DNA of 64,000 nt, from contig NZ_JAGYXY010000002.1 of assembly GCF_018362775.1 (NCBI RefSeq), positions 62,001 to 126,000 of the forward strand, in the 5' to 3' direction. The notes under the pieces are model-generated. The model saw only the letters and a program-made list of their open reading frames with translations, was not told where the DNA came from and did no database searches. Made by a program: the position numbers and the translations under genes. The stretch is from Alistipes montrealensis. Lineage in GTDB: Bacteria; Bacteroidota; Bacteroidia; Bacteroidales; Rikenellaceae. This document shows, one piece after another, positions 52,013 through 62,216 of this stretch (the stretch's first letter is position 1; each line of letters opens with the position of its first letter).

Positions 52013-52318
52013 TCACACTTTGATCTCTACCTCAACACCCGAGGGAAGCTCCAGTTTCATCAGCGCGTCGATCGTTTTGGGCGTCGACGAGTAGATGTCG
52101 AGGATACGCTTGAAGGTGCAGAGCTGGAACTGCTCGCGGGCTTTCTTGTTGACAAAAGTCGAGCGGTTGACCGTAAAAATCTGCTTGTGCGTGGGAAGGG
52201 GCACCGGGCCGCTTACGACGGCGCCCGTGCTCTTCACAGTCTTCACAATCTTCTCGGCCGATTTGTCCACGAGATTGTGATCGAATGACTTTAACTTGAT
52301 TCTAATCTTCTGGTTCAT
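52013..52318 (-). CDS. rpsJ: 30S ribosomal protein S10
   Basis: The product is 101 aa, also a transcription antitermination factor (NusE). It shows [101 protein letters not shown]. The exposed loop includes the region that in other bacteria alters tetracycline response; nothing unusual is seen. It is 9 bp after fusA. Confidence 0.98.
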   Translation of the reverse strand: MNQKIRIKLKSFDHNLVDKSAEKIVKTVKSTGAVVSGPVPLPTHKQIFTVNRSTFVNKKAREQFQLCTFKRILDIYSSTPKTIDALMKLELPSGVEVEIKV

Positions 52319-52327
52319 ATTGTTTGC

Positions 52328-54442
52328 TTATTCTATATCCTTACGTTTACCACTCGCTTTCTCGATGATCTCCTTAGCCAGGTTGGCAGGAACCTCCTCG
52401 AAGTGCGAGAACTCCATGGACGAGGTTGCGCGGCCCGACGAAATCGTACGCAGCACGGTTACATAGCCGAACATCTCCGACAGGGGGACTTTGGCTTTCA
52501 CCACGCGGGCAGTACCCTTCGACTCCATGCCGGTAACCTGTCCGCGGCGCTTGTTCAGGTCGCCGATAACGTCACCCATGTTCTCCTCGGGGGTCACGAC
52601 CTCCACGGACATGATAGGCTCCATAATCACCGAACCGGCCTTGGGGGCTGCTGCACGGTAACCGTTGCGGGCTGCGATCTCGAACGACAACTGGTCGGAG
52701 TCCACGGGGTGGAACGAACCGTCCTTCAGCGTAATCTTCATCGAGTCCATCTTGTAGCCGGCCAATGCACCGTTGGTCATCGCCGAAGCGAAGCCTTTCT
52801 GCACGGCGGGGATAAACTCCTTGGGGATGTTACCGCCCTTCACCTCGTCGACAAACGTAAGGCCCATGGCGCCGTCGTCGGCGGGACCGATCTCGAAGAT
52901 GATGTCGGCAAACTTACCGCGACCACCGGTCTGCTTCTTGAAGACCTCGCGGTGCTGAACCGTCTTGGTGAGCGACTCCTTGTAGTTAACCTGGGGAGCG
53001 CCCTGGTTGATCTCCACGCCGAACTCGCGACGCAGACGGTCGACGATGATGTCGAGGTGAAGCTCACCCATGCCGCTGATCACCGTCTGGCCCGAATCCT
53101 CGTCGGTGTGAACCGTGAAGGTGGGGTCCTCCTCAGCCAGCTTGCCCAGGGCGATGCCGAGCTTGTCGAGGTCCTTCTGGGTCTTGGGTTCTACGGCCAG
53201 GCCGATAACCGGCTCGGGGAAGGTCATCTGCTCCAGAACGATAGGTGCGTTCTCGGCGCAGAGCGTGTCGCCCGTGCGGATTTCCTTGAAACCTACGGCT
53301 GCGCAGATGTCGCCGGCGCCGACAGTCTCCATCGGATTCTGCTGCTTGGCGTGCATCTGGTAGATGCGGCTGATACGCTCGCGCTTGCCGCTGCGTGCGT
53401 TGAGCACGTAGGAACCTGCATCGAGCTTACCCGAATAAACGCGCACGAAAGCCAGGCGGCCTACGAACGGGTCGGTAGCGATCTTGAACGCGAGGCCGCA
53501 GAACGGATCGCTCTCCGAAGCGTTGCGCGTCTCCTCCTTGTCGGTCTTGGGGTTGATACCCGTAACAGCGGGTACGTCCAGCGGCGAAGGCAGGAAAGCC
53601 ATCACATAGTCGAGCAGTTTCTGTACGCCCTTGTTGTGGAACGACGAACCGCAGAGCATCGGAACGATCTGCATCGAGATCGTCGCCTTGCGGATTGCGG
53701 CGAGCAGTTCCTCCGGGGTGATCGAATCGGGATCCTCGAAGAACTTCTCCATCAGCGCATCGTCGGTCGAAGCGACCTCCTCGATGAGTTTGGCGCGCCA
53801 CTCGGCGGCCTCTTCCTTCATCGACGCGGGAATCTCCTTCAACTCGAAGTTGTCGCGGACGCCCTTGTCGTCGTAGTAATAGATAGCGTTATTATATATA
53901 AGGTCTACCAGTCCTTCGAACTTGTCTTCGGCGCCGATAGGCAGAACGACCGGCAGGGCCAGCGCTCCGAAGTGCTCTTTGATCTGCGCGCAAACGGCCA
54001 GGAAGTCGGCGCCCGTACGGTCCATCTTGTTGACGTAACCGATACGGGGAACGTTGTACTTGTCAGCCTGACGCCATACGGTCTCCGACTGGGGCTCTAC
54101 GCCGCCTACGGCACAGAACGTAGCGACAGCGCCGTCCAGCACGCGCAGCGAACGCTCCACCTCGACCGTGAAGTCGACGTGTCCCGGGGTATCGATCAGG
54201 TTGATCTGATACTGTTCGCCCTTGTAGTTCCAGAAGGCGGTCGTTGCGGCCGAGGTAATCGTGATGCCGCGCTCCTGCTCCTGGACCATCCAGTCCATCG
54301 TAGCGCCGCCTTCGTGTACCTCACCGATTTTGTGGGTTTTACCCGTGTAGAAAAGGATGCGCTCCGACGTGGTGGTTTTACCGGCATCGATGTGAGCCAT
54401 GATACCGATATTACGAGTATATTTTAAATCTCTTGTTGCCAT
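52328..54442 (-). CDS. fusA: Elongation factor G
   Basis: The product is 704 aa, the GTPase that drives ribosomal translocation. G1 is [19 protein letters not shown] (about 16-34), G3 [16 protein letters not shown], and G4 NKMDRTGA. Domain II ([23 protein letters not shown]), domain III/IV ([29 protein letters not shown]) and the domain V end ([31 protein letters not shown]) are complete. No tuf gene follows, unlike the enterobacterial str operon. Confidence 0.98.
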   Translation of the reverse strand: MATRDLKYTRNIGIMAHIDAGKTTTSERILFYTGKTHKIGEVHEGGATMDWMVQEQERGITITSAATTAFWNYKGEQYQINLIDTPGHVDFTVEVERSLRVLDGAVATFCAVGGVEPQSETVWRQADKYNVPRIGYVNKMDRTGADFLAVCAQIKEHFGALALPVVLPIGAEDKFEGLVDLIYNNAIYYYDDKGVRDNFELKEIPASMKEEAAEWRAKLIEEVASTDDALMEKFFEDPDSITPEELLAAIRKATISMQIVPMLCGSSFHNKGVQKLLDYVMAFLPSPLDVPAVTGINPKTDKEETRNASESDPFCGLAFKIATDPFVGRLAFVRVYSGKLDAGSYVLNARSGKRERISRIYQMHAKQQNPMETVGAGDICAAVGFKEIRTGDTLCAENAPIVLEQMTFPEPVIGLAVEPKTQKDLDKLGIALGKLAEEDPTFTVHTDEDSGQTVISGMGELHLDIIVDRLRREFGVEINQGAPQVNYKESLTKTVQHREVFKKQTGGRGKFADIIFEIGPADDGAMGLTFVDEVKGGNIPKEFIPAVQKGFASAMTNGALAGYKMDSMKITLKDGSFHPVDSDQLSFEIAARNGYRAAAPKAGSVIMEPIMSVEVVTPEENMGDVIGDLNKRRGQVTGMESKGTARVVKAKVPLSEMFGYVTVLRTISSGRATSSMEFSHFEEVPANLAKEIIEKASGKRKDIE

Positions 54443-54457
54443 CTGTCAGTCTCCTTA

Positions 54458-54934
54458 TTAGAATCTAAAGTGTGCGAATGCCTTGTTGGCTTCGGCCATG
54501 CGGTGCATCTCCTCCTTACGTTTGAAGGCTGCGCCCTGCTGGTTGTAGGCATCCAGTATTTCTGCTGAGAGTTTGTCTGCCATCGTCTTGCCGGCGCGCT
54601 TGCGGGAATAGAGGACAAGGTTTTTCATGGAAATAGAAATCTTGCGCTCCGGACGAACCTCCATCGGAACCTGGAACGTTGCGCCACCGATACGCTTCGA
54701 TTTTACTTCGACTTGGGGCGTGATGTTCTCAAGGGCCTGTTTCCAGACTTCCAGCGGAGATTTATCAGCATCCTTCATCTTCTTGCCGACGATTTCGAGC
54801 GAGTCGTAGAAAATCGTGTAGGCAATACTCTTCTTACCATCCAGCATGAGGTTGTTCACGAAACGGGTCACAGCCACGTCTCCGAACTTCGGATCCGGAA
54901 GTAGAATTCGCTTTTTTGGCTTAGCTTTTCTCAT
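54458..54934 (-). CDS. rpsG: 30S ribosomal protein S7
   Basis: The product is 158 aa, the primary 16S 3'-domain binder at the E site. It shows [79 protein letters not shown], and [24 protein letters not shown] ending ([20 protein letters not shown]). Normal length. Confidence 0.98.
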   Translation of the reverse strand: MRKAKPKKRILLPDPKFGDVAVTRFVNNLMLDGKKSIAYTIFYDSLEIVGKKMKDADKSPLEVWKQALENITPQVEVKSKRIGGATFQVPMEVRPERKISISMKNLVLYSRKRAGKTMADKLSAEILDAYNQQGAAFKRKEEMHRMAEANKAFAHFRF

Positions 54935-54972
54935 TGTATTTGCTAAAAATTAATTTGGTCTTGGTAGAACTT

Positions 54973-55374
54973 TTATTTCTTCTTTGCAGGTGCTGCTGCT
55001 CCTGCCTTGGGGCGTTTTGCACCGTACTTCGAACGACGCTGGCGACGTCCGTCGACGCCTGCCGAGTCGAGTGCACCGCGCACCAGGTGATAACGTACAC
55101 CGGGGAGGTCCTTTACACGACCGCCGCGGACGAGCACGATCGAGTGCTCCTGCAAGTTGTGGCCTTCTCCGGGGATGTAGGCGTTGACCTCCTTGCCGTT
55201 GGTCAATCTTACACGTGCTACCTTACGCATTGCCGAGTTCGGCTTCTTCGGGGTCGTCGTGTACACACGCGTACATACGCCTCGGCGCTGGGGACACGCG
55301 GCCAGTGCGGGAGACTTCGACTTGTCCTCCATCTTCACGCGGCCGTTTCTCACTAACTGTTGAATAGTTGGCAT
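54973..55374 (-). CDS. rpsL: 30S ribosomal protein S12
   Basis: The product is 133 aa, first gene of the superoperon, in the decoding centre. The [22 protein letters not shown] and [28 protein letters not shown] loops keep the lysines whose change gives streptomycin resistance elsewhere, so the sequence is wild-type there. The C-terminus has an Ala/Lys tail ([16 protein letters not shown]). Promoter at 55432-55461. Confidence 0.98.
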   Translation of the reverse strand: MPTIQQLVRNGRVKMEDKSKSPALAACPQRRGVCTRVYTTTPKKPNSAMRKVARVRLTNGKEVNAYIPGEGHNLQEHSIVLVRGGRVKDLPGVRYHLVRGALDSAGVDGRRQRRSKYGAKRPKAGAAAPAKKK

Positions 55375-55711
55375 TTCTAAAACTGTCCTTTAATTGTTAA
55401 AAAATCTATCTCCATTGTCCAAAATGGACTGCAAAGGTACGCAATTTTTCGGAAATACAATATATATGCACGTCTTTTTTCGCCATTTTACAGGATTTTG
55501 CGCCATTCTCAATACTTTTTATCTATATAATTTTACACATAATAAGTTTTGATTATAATAAAACAAACAACAGGTTTATTATCAAGGCCATAAACCGAAT
55601 ATTCCCGGCCCCGAACCCCGGCATGAACTTTGCCCTGCAAACAGGATGCAGGCAGACCGTCCCCACAGGACGCCCCGAAAACCCCTGCACCGCAAACCAA
55701 TGACGATCACC
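55375..55711. other. Divergent intergenic region
   Basis: 337 bp between the divergent rpsL and lipoprotein genes. It holds the superoperon promoter and an AT-rich stretch (about 55500-55570). An imperfect plus-strand -7 candidate, TAAGTTTTG, is near 55542-55550 for the lipoprotein. No gene is seen. Confidence 0.5.
55432..55461 (-). promoter_or_regulatory. Promoter at the head of the ribosomal superoperon
   Basis: TACCTTTG on the minus strand (55439-55432), with ATTG 18 bases upstream (55461-55458), 58 bases before the rpsL ATG. Confidence 0.65.
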
Positions 55712-56773
55712 ATGAAACGACTTTTACGCAACTTTTTGCCTGTGCTCCTCGCCGCACTCGCCGGCCCCGCAGCATGCAGTTCGGACGACGACGGTCCGAA
55801 ACCGCCGAAACCCACCGGTTACGACATCTACGCCGCAGGCTACACGACGCCTGCGACCAAGGCCGTCGCAACGGTCTGGAAAAACGGCGAAACGCTCTAC
55901 ACGCTCACCGACGGCACGAACGACGCATGGGCCTATGCGGTCTGCGTCTCGGGCAGCACTGTCTACGTCGCGGGCTACGAACAGCAGGGCGACGAAATCG
56001 TGGCCAAAGTATGGGAAAACGGCACGCTGAAATACACCCTGGGCAGCGGCAGTGCAGATTCCTACGCCTATTCGGTTTTCGCCGCGAACGGCAGTCTCTA
56101 CACGGCCGGAAGCACACAGACCGACGGAGCCCTGACGGCAACCGTCTGGAAAAACGGCGACGTGCTCCACGCCTACTCGGTCAGCCCGGCCGTCTCGCAG
56201 GCCCGGTCGGTCGTCGTCTCGGGCAGCGACGTTTACGCCGCAGGCAGCCTGCAAAGCGGATTCACCAAACCGCTCGCCGTCGTCTGGAAAAACGACAAGG
56301 CGCACTACACCCTCACCGACGGGGAATCCGAAGCCGGAGTAACCGCACTCTGTCTTTCGGGCAGGACGATCTACGCCGCGGGACATTCGGGCAACAGCGC
56401 TACGGTCTGGAAAGACAAGGACCTGCTTTACACCCTGACCGACGGCAGTTCCTACGCCGAGGCCATGGCCGTCTGCCGGTTCGAAAACACGCTCTACACG
56501 GCCGGCTACTATACCGACACCGACGATTTCGAGGAGGAGGGCGTCGTCTGGAAAAACGGACAGGAACTCTTCGACCTCTCCGACGGTTCGGGCAGCGGCT
56601 CGATGCCCTATTCGATAGCCGCCTGGTACGACGACGTATTCACCGCCGGGACCCTCTTCGGCACGACGCGGACCGCCGTCGTCTGGCACGGCAACGACAT
56701 CCGCTACACGCTCTCCGACGGCACGGGCCACAGCGAGGCCTATTCGATGTACGTCGTGCCGCTTTACAACTGA
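55712..56773 (+). CDS. Repeat-containing lipoprotein, predicted beta-propeller-like
   Basis: The product is 353 aa with lipobox GPAACS at about 23-28, then an Asp/Lys/Pro linker (DDDGPKPPKP). The rest is about seven repeats of 40-45 residues with the core VWKNGETLYTLTDG, then a variable stretch and VSGSTVYVAGY. Each unit alternates an AVCVSGxxVYAAG strand pair with a VWKNGxxxYTL strand, so a six- or seven-bladed propeller is a reasonable model. No enzyme motif is visible. Such surface lipoproteins in gut Bacteroidota often bind ligands. I chose ATG 55712 over one four codons upstream, because it gives a shorter charged N-region. Confidence 0.78.
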   Translation: MKRLLRNFLPVLLAALAGPAACSSDDDGPKPPKPTGYDIYAAGYTTPATKAVATVWKNGETLYTLTDGTNDAWAYAVCVSGSTVYVAGYEQQGDEIVAKVWENGTLKYTLGSGSADSYAYSVFAANGSLYTAGSTQTDGALTATVWKNGDVLHAYSVSPAVSQARSVVVSGSDVYAAGSLQSGFTKPLAVVWKNDKAHYTLTDGESEAGVTALCLSGRTIYAAGHSGNSATVWKDKDLLYTLTDGSSYAEAMAVCRFENTLYTAGYYTDTDDFEEEGVVWKNGQELFDLSDGSGSGSMPYSIAAWYDDVFTAGTLFGTTRTAVVWHGNDIRYTLSDGTGHSEAYSMYVVPLYN

Positions 56774-56797
56774 CGCACAACGACCTGAAATCACGAC

Positions 56798-56830
56798 GGG
56801 ACACGGCTATAAAGCCGTGTCCCTCCTTTT
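56798..56830 (+). terminator. Intrinsic terminator after the repeat lipoprotein
   Basis: GGGACACGGCT (56798-56808) pairs with AGCCGTGTCCC (56813-56823); TCCTTTTT follows. Confidence 0.88.
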
Positions 56831-56877
56831 TATGCCATTCCGACGGACGAAAATGAGTCAATCCAAGAAACTTTTGC

Positions 56878-56885
56878 TATTTTTG
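56878..56885 (+). promoter_or_regulatory. -7 element for leuS
   Basis: TATTTTTG, 31 bases before the ATG. The -33 box is weak. Confidence 0.5.
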
Positions 56886-56916
56886 CAGGAAAATCCGCAA
56901 CAAAAACACACGAGAT

Positions 56917-59673
56917 ATGGAGTACAATTTCAAGGAAATCGAGCCCAAATGGCAGCGCCGCTGGCGGGAGAACAAAACCTACAAGGTGGAGACGGACCCC
57001 TCGCGGCCCAAATTCTACGTACTGGACATGTTTCCCTATCCGTCGGGCGCAGGCCTGCACGTCGGCCATCCGCTGGGCTACATCGCCTCGGACATCTACT
57101 CGCGCTACAAGCGCCTCAAGGGCTTCAATGTCCTGCATCCGATGGGCTACGACGCCTTCGGCCTGCCCGCCGAGCAGTATGCCATCCAGACGGGCCAGCA
57201 TCCGGCCGTAACGACCGACCAGAATATCGCCCGATACCGCGAGCAGCTGGACAAGATCGGATTCTCGTTCGACTGGGACCGCGAGGTACGCACATGCGAT
57301 CCCGGGTATTACAAGTGGACACAATGGGCGTTCCTCAAGATGTTCTCCTCGTACTACTGCTACGACAAGCAGCAGGCGCGCCCGATCGAAGAGCTGATCG
57401 CCGCATTCGAACAGTCGGGAACCGAAGGGCTGAACGTCGCCCGCACGACCGAAATGCACTTCACGGCAGACGAATGGAACGCCAAAAACGAGCAGGAAAA
57501 GGAGCAGATCCTCCAGAACTACCGCCTTGCCTTCCGCGCCGATACCCAGGTCAACTGGTGTCCGAAACTGGGAACCGTGCTTGCGAACGACGAAGTACAC
57601 GACGGACTTTCGGTCCGCGGCGGCTATCCGGTCGAACAGAAACGCATGAAACAATGGCTACTCCGCGTGACCGCCTATGCCCAGCGCATGCTCGACGGAC
57701 TGGACAAACTCGAATGGAGCGACTCGCTGAAGGAAATCCAGCGCAACTGGATCGGCCGTTCGGAGGGCGCCCAGGTCTTTTTCGACATCCAGGGCTCGGC
57801 GAAGAAACTGGAGATTTTCACGACCCGTCCCGACACGATTTTCGGCGTGACGTTCATGGTTATCGCCCCCGAACACGAATGGGTCGACTCCCTGACGACA
57901 CCCGAAAACAAGGCTGCCGTCGAGGACTATATCTGCCAGACCAAGAAGCGCTCCGAACGCGACCGCATCGCCGACACAAAACGCGTCAGCGGCGTAGCCA
58001 CAGGCTCTTACGCCATCAACCCCTTCACCAACAAAGCCATTCCGATCTACATCTCCGACTACGTGCTGGCGGGCTACGGAACGGGCGCCATCATGGCCGT
58101 TCCGGCACACGACTCGCGCGACTGGGCTTTCGCCCGGCACTTCGGCCTGGAGATCATCCCGGTGGTCGAAGGCGGAGACGTTTCGGTCGAGTCCTACGAC
58201 GCCAAATCAGGCAAAGTAATCAACTCGGATTTCCTCAACGGAAAGGATGTAAAAGAGGCGATCGGACTGATGTTCGCCGAAGTCGAGCGCCGCGGATTGG
58301 GCAAGAAGCTCGTCAACTACCGTCTGCGCGACGCCATTTTCTCGCGCCAGCGCTACTGGGGAGAGCCCTTCCCGATCTACTACAAGGACGACGTAGCCTA
58401 CCCGCTGCCGGAAGACAACCTGCCGCTGGAGCTGCCTCCGATCGCGGACTTCGGTCCCACCGAGCAGGGCGAACCGCCCCTGGCCCGGGTCAAGGGCTGG
58501 GAGACGCCCGAGGGGTATCCGTTCGAACTTTCGACCATGCCCGGATTCGCCGGATCGTCGGCCTACTACCTGCGCTACATGGACCCGCACAACGACCGGG
58601 CGCTCGTCGGCAAGGAGGCCGACGAATACTGGCGCAACGTGGACCTCTACGTTGGCGGCATCGAGCACGCCACGGGCCACCTGATGTACTCGCGCTTCTG
58701 GAACATGTTCCTCTACGACCTGGGAGCCGTCTGCGAACCGGAACCGTTCCGCAAGCTCGTCAACCAGGGCATGATCCAGGGCCGCTCGAACTTCGTCTAC
58801 CGCATCGTCGGGACCGACAAGTTCGTGTCGCTGGGCCTCAAGGACCAGTATGAAACGCAGGCGCTCTACGTCGACGTGAACATGGTCCGCAACGACATCC
58901 TCGACCTCGACGCCTTCCGCGCATGGATGCCCGAATACAAGAACGCCGAGTTCATCCTCGAAGACGGCAAGTACGTCTGCGGCTGGGCCATCGAGAAGAT
59001 GTCGAAGTCGTTCTACAACGTCGTGAACCCCGACTACATCGTCGACAACTACGGCGCCGACACGCTGCGCATGTACGAGATGTTCCTCGGTCCGCTGGAG
59101 CAGTCGAAGCCGTGGGACACCAACGGCATCGACGGCGTGCACAAATTCCTGCGCCGCTTCTGGCGCCTGTTCTTCGACCGCGACGGCCGCTTGTGCGTCA
59201 CCGACGAAAAGGCGACCGAACAGGAGCTCCGCACGTTGCACAAGACCATCAAGAAGGTCTCCGAGGACATCGAGAATTTCTCGTTCAACACCTCGGTGGC
59301 CGCCTTCATGATCTGCCTCAACGAACTCGGCGAATGCTCCAAACGCGAAGTGCTCGAACCGCTGACCATACTGCTCGCCCCCTTCGCTCCGCATATCACC
59401 GAGGAACTGTGGGCCGCACTCGGACACACCGGTTCGGTCTGCACGGCCTCCTATCCGGCCTTCGACGAAAAGCACCTGGTGCAGAACTCGTTCGAATACC
59501 CCGTTTCGGTCAATGGCAAGCTCCGCTTCAAGAAGGAATACGCCGCCTCGATGACGCCCGCCGAAATCCAGGCCGATGTCGTGACCGCTCCCGAAGCGCA
59601 GAAATGGCTCGAAGGCAAAGCCCCGAAAAAAATTATCGTCGTGCCGGGCAAGATCATCAATATCGTGATCTGA
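56917..59673 (+). CDS. leuS: Leucyl-tRNA synthetase
   Basis: The product is 918 aa, class I. It charges tRNA-Leu and edits misacylated tRNA. The HIGH-like HVGH is in [17 protein letters not shown] (about 36-50). The CP1 editing domain is at about 225-430 ([19 protein letters not shown] and [16 protein letters not shown], with the conserved Asp). The KMSKS loop is [17 protein letters not shown] near 694. The anticodon-binding and C-terminal domains run to the end ([15 protein letters not shown]). Length matches Bacteroidota enzymes. The next gene starts 29 bp later. Confidence 0.98.
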   Translation: MEYNFKEIEPKWQRRWRENKTYKVETDPSRPKFYVLDMFPYPSGAGLHVGHPLGYIASDIYSRYKRLKGFNVLHPMGYDAFGLPAEQYAIQTGQHPAVTTDQNIARYREQLDKIGFSFDWDREVRTCDPGYYKWTQWAFLKMFSSYYCYDKQQARPIEELIAAFEQSGTEGLNVARTTEMHFTADEWNAKNEQEKEQILQNYRLAFRADTQVNWCPKLGTVLANDEVHDGLSVRGGYPVEQKRMKQWLLRVTAYAQRMLDGLDKLEWSDSLKEIQRNWIGRSEGAQVFFDIQGSAKKLEIFTTRPDTIFGVTFMVIAPEHEWVDSLTTPENKAAVEDYICQTKKRSERDRIADTKRVSGVATGSYAINPFTNKAIPIYISDYVLAGYGTGAIMAVPAHDSRDWAFARHFGLEIIPVVEGGDVSVESYDAKSGKVINSDFLNGKDVKEAIGLMFAEVERRGLGKKLVNYRLRDAIFSRQRYWGEPFPIYYKDDVAYPLPEDNLPLELPPIADFGPTEQGEPPLARVKGWETPEGYPFELSTMPGFAGSSAYYLRYMDPHNDRALVGKEADEYWRNVDLYVGGIEHATGHLMYSRFWNMFLYDLGAVCEPEPFRKLVNQGMIQGRSNFVYRIVGTDKFVSLGLKDQYETQALYVDVNMVRNDILDLDAFRAWMPEYKNAEFILEDGKYVCGWAIEKMSKSFYNVVNPDYIVDNYGADTLRMYEMFLGPLEQSKPWDTNGIDGVHKFLRRFWRLFFDRDGRLCVTDEKATEQELRTLHKTIKKVSEDIENFSFNTSVAAFMICLNELGECSKREVLEPLTILLAPFAPHITEELWAALGHTGSVCTASYPAFDEKHLVQNSFEYPVSVNGKLRFKKEYAASMTPAEIQADVVTAPEAQKWLEGKAPKKIIVVPGKIINIVI

Positions 59674-59702
59674 ACAGCATCCTGACACCAAAAACTTCCA
59701 TT

Positions 59703-60578
59703 ATGAAACGGATCATCCTACTAACTTTCGCAACGATTCTCGCCATGGCTACAACATCGGCAAAAGACTACGGACAGGCCGCGACAATCAAAATCTGGGA
59801 CAACGCGACCGCTCCCCACAGCAACGGCATCACCACGCCGGAAACGGAAACCGAGCCCAACCGGCTGAGGAACACCTCGGAGGCTGTTCTCTACATCTTC
59901 CCGGCCGATGCGGCCAAGGCTACCGGCCAGGCTGTCGTAATCTGCCCCGGAGGCGGTTACGGCATGCTCGCCATCGACCATGAAGGCTACCAGATGGCGA
60001 AGTGGTTCGCCGCCAACGGCATCACGGGCGCCGTGCTGAAATACCGCATGCCCAACCACCATCCCGAAGTACCGCTCGAAGACGCGGAACAGGCCCTGCG
60101 CATCATGCGCGGCGACGTTTCGGGCGCCGAAGGCTACACCTGCCCGAAGGTCGGCATCGTAGGCTCCTCGGCCGGCGGACACCTCGCAGCGATGGCCTCG
60201 ACGATCGGCAGCGTCCGCCCCGCCTTCTCGGTGCTCTTCTACCCGGTCATCACGGCCGTGCAGGGCAAGCGCCACCAAGGGTCGTTCATCAACCTGCTGA
60301 GCGAGGAACGCACCCCCGAGCAGGATGCGGCCTACTCGCTGGAAAGCCGTGTAACGGCCGACACGCCGCCGGCCATCCTGCTGCTCTCGGACGATGACAA
60401 ATCGGTCCCGCCCGTCAACAGCACGCTCTACTACAACGCCCTGAAAGCGAACGGCATCGTGGCTTCGATGCACATCTACCCTTCGGGCGGCCACGGATGG
60501 GGCATCCGCGACAACTTCCGCTACAAGGAGGCATGGCAGGACGCCGTGCTGGACTGGCTCCGCCGGATCAACGAATAA
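59703..60578 (+). CDS. Secreted alpha/beta-hydrolase (acetyl-xylan-esterase-like)
   Basis: The product is 291 aa with signal peptide MKRIILLTFATILAMATTSA. The oxyanion loop is ICPGGGYGMLAIDHEG (about 82-97), the nucleophile elbow GSSAGGHLA (about 160-168). The Asp is likely in LLLSDDDKSVPP and the His in PSGGHGWG near 265. This arrangement suits the BD-FAE/polysaccharide esterase group, enzymes that remove acetyl or other esters from sugars. Substrate inferred from family only; no carbohydrate-utilisation genes are adjacent. It likely shares the leuS transcript and ends at a strong terminator. Confidence 0.88.
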   Translation: MKRIILLTFATILAMATTSAKDYGQAATIKIWDNATAPHSNGITTPETETEPNRLRNTSEAVLYIFPADAAKATGQAVVICPGGGYGMLAIDHEGYQMAKWFAANGITGAVLKYRMPNHHPEVPLEDAEQALRIMRGDVSGAEGYTCPKVGIVGSSAGGHLAAMASTIGSVRPAFSVLFYPVITAVQGKRHQGSFINLLSEERTPEQDAAYSLESRVTADTPPAILLLSDDDKSVPPVNSTLYYNALKANGIVASMHIYPSGGHGWGIRDNFRYKEAWQDAVLDWLRRINE

Positions 60579-60597
60579 TCCCCCTGCAAGCGTATAC

Positions 60598-60636
60598 CGG
60601 AGGGAATCCCGAGCCAGGGGTTCCCTCCGTTCGTTT
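60598..60636 (+). terminator. Intrinsic terminator after the hydrolase gene
   Basis: CGGAGGGAA (60598-60606) pairs with TTCCCTCCG (60621-60629), with inner CCC/GGG pairing, then TTCGTTTTTT. Confidence 0.85.
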
Positions 60637-60649
60637 TTTCGGTCGACGC

Positions 60650-60680
60650 ATTGCCGTTTGCCGATTATTACGTATCTTTA
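60650..60680 (+). promoter_or_regulatory. Promoter for prfA
   Basis: ATTG (60650-60653), 19 bases, TATCTTTA (60673-60680), 20 bases before the ATG. Confidence 0.5.
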
Positions 60681-60699
60681 TGCCCAAAATAAAACAGAT

Positions 60700-61785
60700 A
60701 TGGCAGACAACACCATTTTAAACCGCCTCGACGGTTTGAAGCTCAAATACGAAGAGACGGGGCAGAAACTGACCGACCCCGAAATCATCGCCGATGTCAA
60801 ACAGTTCATCCAGCTCACCAAGGAATACAAGGAACTGGAGCCGATCATCGAGACCTCGGAACGCTACCGCACGGCCATCGCCAACCTCGCCGAAGCCAAG
60901 GACACGCTGGCCACGGACAAGGACGAGGAGATGCGCGAAATGGCCCGCGAGATGATCGCCGAACTGGAGCCCCAGCTCGCGCAGATGGAGGAGGAGATCA
61001 AGCTGTTGCTGATCCCCAAGGACCCGCAGGATTCGAAGAACGCCATCGTCGAGATTCGCGGCGGCACGGGCGGCGACGAGGCGGCGATCTTCGCCGGCGA
61101 CCTGCTGCGCATGTACACCAAATACATCGAGTCGAAGGGCTGGCGCTACGAAATCACCTCGTCGTCGGACGGCGCTGCGGGCGGTTTCAAGGAGGTGGTG
61201 CTGAAAGTCTCGGGACAGAACGTCTACGGAACGCTCAAATACGAATCGGGCGTGCACCGCGTGCAGCGCGTACCCCAGACCGAGACACAGGGCCGCGTGC
61301 ATACGTCGGCCGCATCGGTCGCCGTGCTGCCCGAAGCGGAAGAGTTCGACATCGAAATTTCGATGAACGATGTCCGCAAGGACATTTTCTGCGCCAGCGG
61401 TCCCGGCGGACAGTCGGTCAACACGACCTATTCGGCCATCCGCCTGACGCACATCCCGACGGGCATCGTCGTACAATGCCAGGACCAGAAGTCGCAGTTG
61501 AAGAACTTCGACAAGGCCTTCGAAGAGCTGCGTACGCGTGTCTTCAACCTCGAATATTCGAAGTGGCTCGACGAGATCGCCTCGAAGCGCAAAACAATGG
61601 TTTCGACGGGCGACCGTTCGGCCAAAATCCGCACCTACAACTACCCGCAGGGCCGCATCACCGACCACCGCATCAACTATACGATCTACAACCTCTCGGC
61701 CTTCATGGACGGCGACATCCAGGACTGCATCGACCACCTGATCGTTGCCGAGAACGCCGAGCGTCTGAAGGAGAGCGAATTATAG
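60700..61785 (+). CDS. prfA: Peptide chain release factor 1
   Basis: The product is 361 aa. It recognises UAA and UAG stops and triggers peptide release. The catalytic GGQ is in ASGPGGQSVNTTYSAIRL (about 225-242). The codon-reading PxT motif is PQT in RVPQTETQGRVHTS; RF1 proteins vary at the middle residue. The N-terminal coiled coil (about 60-110) is standard. ATG 60700 gives the usual start. It is followed after 7 bp by the MGMT-family gene, so both may be on one transcript. Confidence 0.97.
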   Translation: MADNTILNRLDGLKLKYEETGQKLTDPEIIADVKQFIQLTKEYKELEPIIETSERYRTAIANLAEAKDTLATDKDEEMREMAREMIAELEPQLAQMEEEIKLLLIPKDPQDSKNAIVEIRGGTGGDEAAIFAGDLLRMYTKYIESKGWRYEITSSSDGAAGGFKEVVLKVSGQNVYGTLKYESGVHRVQRVPQTETQGRVHTSAASVAVLPEAEEFDIEISMNDVRKDIFCASGPGGQSVNTTYSAIRLTHIPTGIVVQCQDQKSQLKNFDKAFEELRTRVFNLEYSKWLDEIASKRKTMVSTGDRSAKIRTYNYPQGRITDHRINYTIYNLSAFMDGDIQDCIDHLIVAENAERLKESEL

Positions 61786-61792
61786 CCGTACG

Positions 61793-62092
61793 ATGGGCAT
61801 TCCAGACGGTTTCGACGCGGAGGTTTACGACGTTGTCGCGCAGATACCTGCGGGCCGGGTCGCGACCTACGGCCAACTGGCCCGGCTGGTCGGTATGCCC
61901 GGTTATGCGCGCCGCGCAGGGCGCGCGCTGGCATCGGCCCCCGAAGGAGTTCCCTGCCACCGGGTCGTGAACGCCGCAGGCCGCACCGCACCCGGCTGGA
62001 CCGAACAGCGGGAGTTGCTCGAAGCGGAAGGCGTCCGGTTCCGGCCGAACGGCTGTGCGGACCTTGTCCGCTCGGGCTGGGACCCCGCTTAA
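61793..62092 (+). CDS. Small MGMT-family DNA methyltransferase-like protein
   Basis: The product is 99 aa, a lone C-terminal methylguanine-DNA-methyltransferase domain. It has VYDVVAQIPAGRVATYGQLARLVGMPGYARRAGRALAS (helix-turn-helix) and the active site VPCHRVVNAAGR. Because the Cys is kept, it is not an alkyltransferase-like (Trp) protein, though it lacks the N-terminal domain of full MGMT. It might repair alkyl lesions directly or recruit nucleotide excision repair; the short form is common in bacteria. Starts 7 bp after prfA. Confidence 0.9.
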   Translation: MGIPDGFDAEVYDVVAQIPAGRVATYGQLARLVGMPGYARRAGRALASAPEGVPCHRVVNAAGRTAPGWTEQRELLEAEGVRFRPNGCADLVRSGWDPA

Positions 62093-62216
62093 AAAGCAGG
62101 GTTCGGCGGGGCAGCGGCCGGCTGCAAGAAATTTTGTCCGGCTTCCGCCCCCGCCGAAGAAACGCTTTAAGGCAATAACGCGGCCTTACCGGCCGTTTTG
62201 CAAAAAAAGATACGGC

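Noticed and set aside
52328..54934. Absence of tuf after fusA as evidence of a deletion
   Set aside because: Bacteroidota commonly encode tuf elsewhere, so the order here is normal for the group.
60700..61785. PQT replacing the usual PAT in release factor 1 as a sign of altered stop-codon reading
   Set aside because: The middle residue of the PxT motif varies among RF1 proteins; the flanking Pro and Thr are intact.
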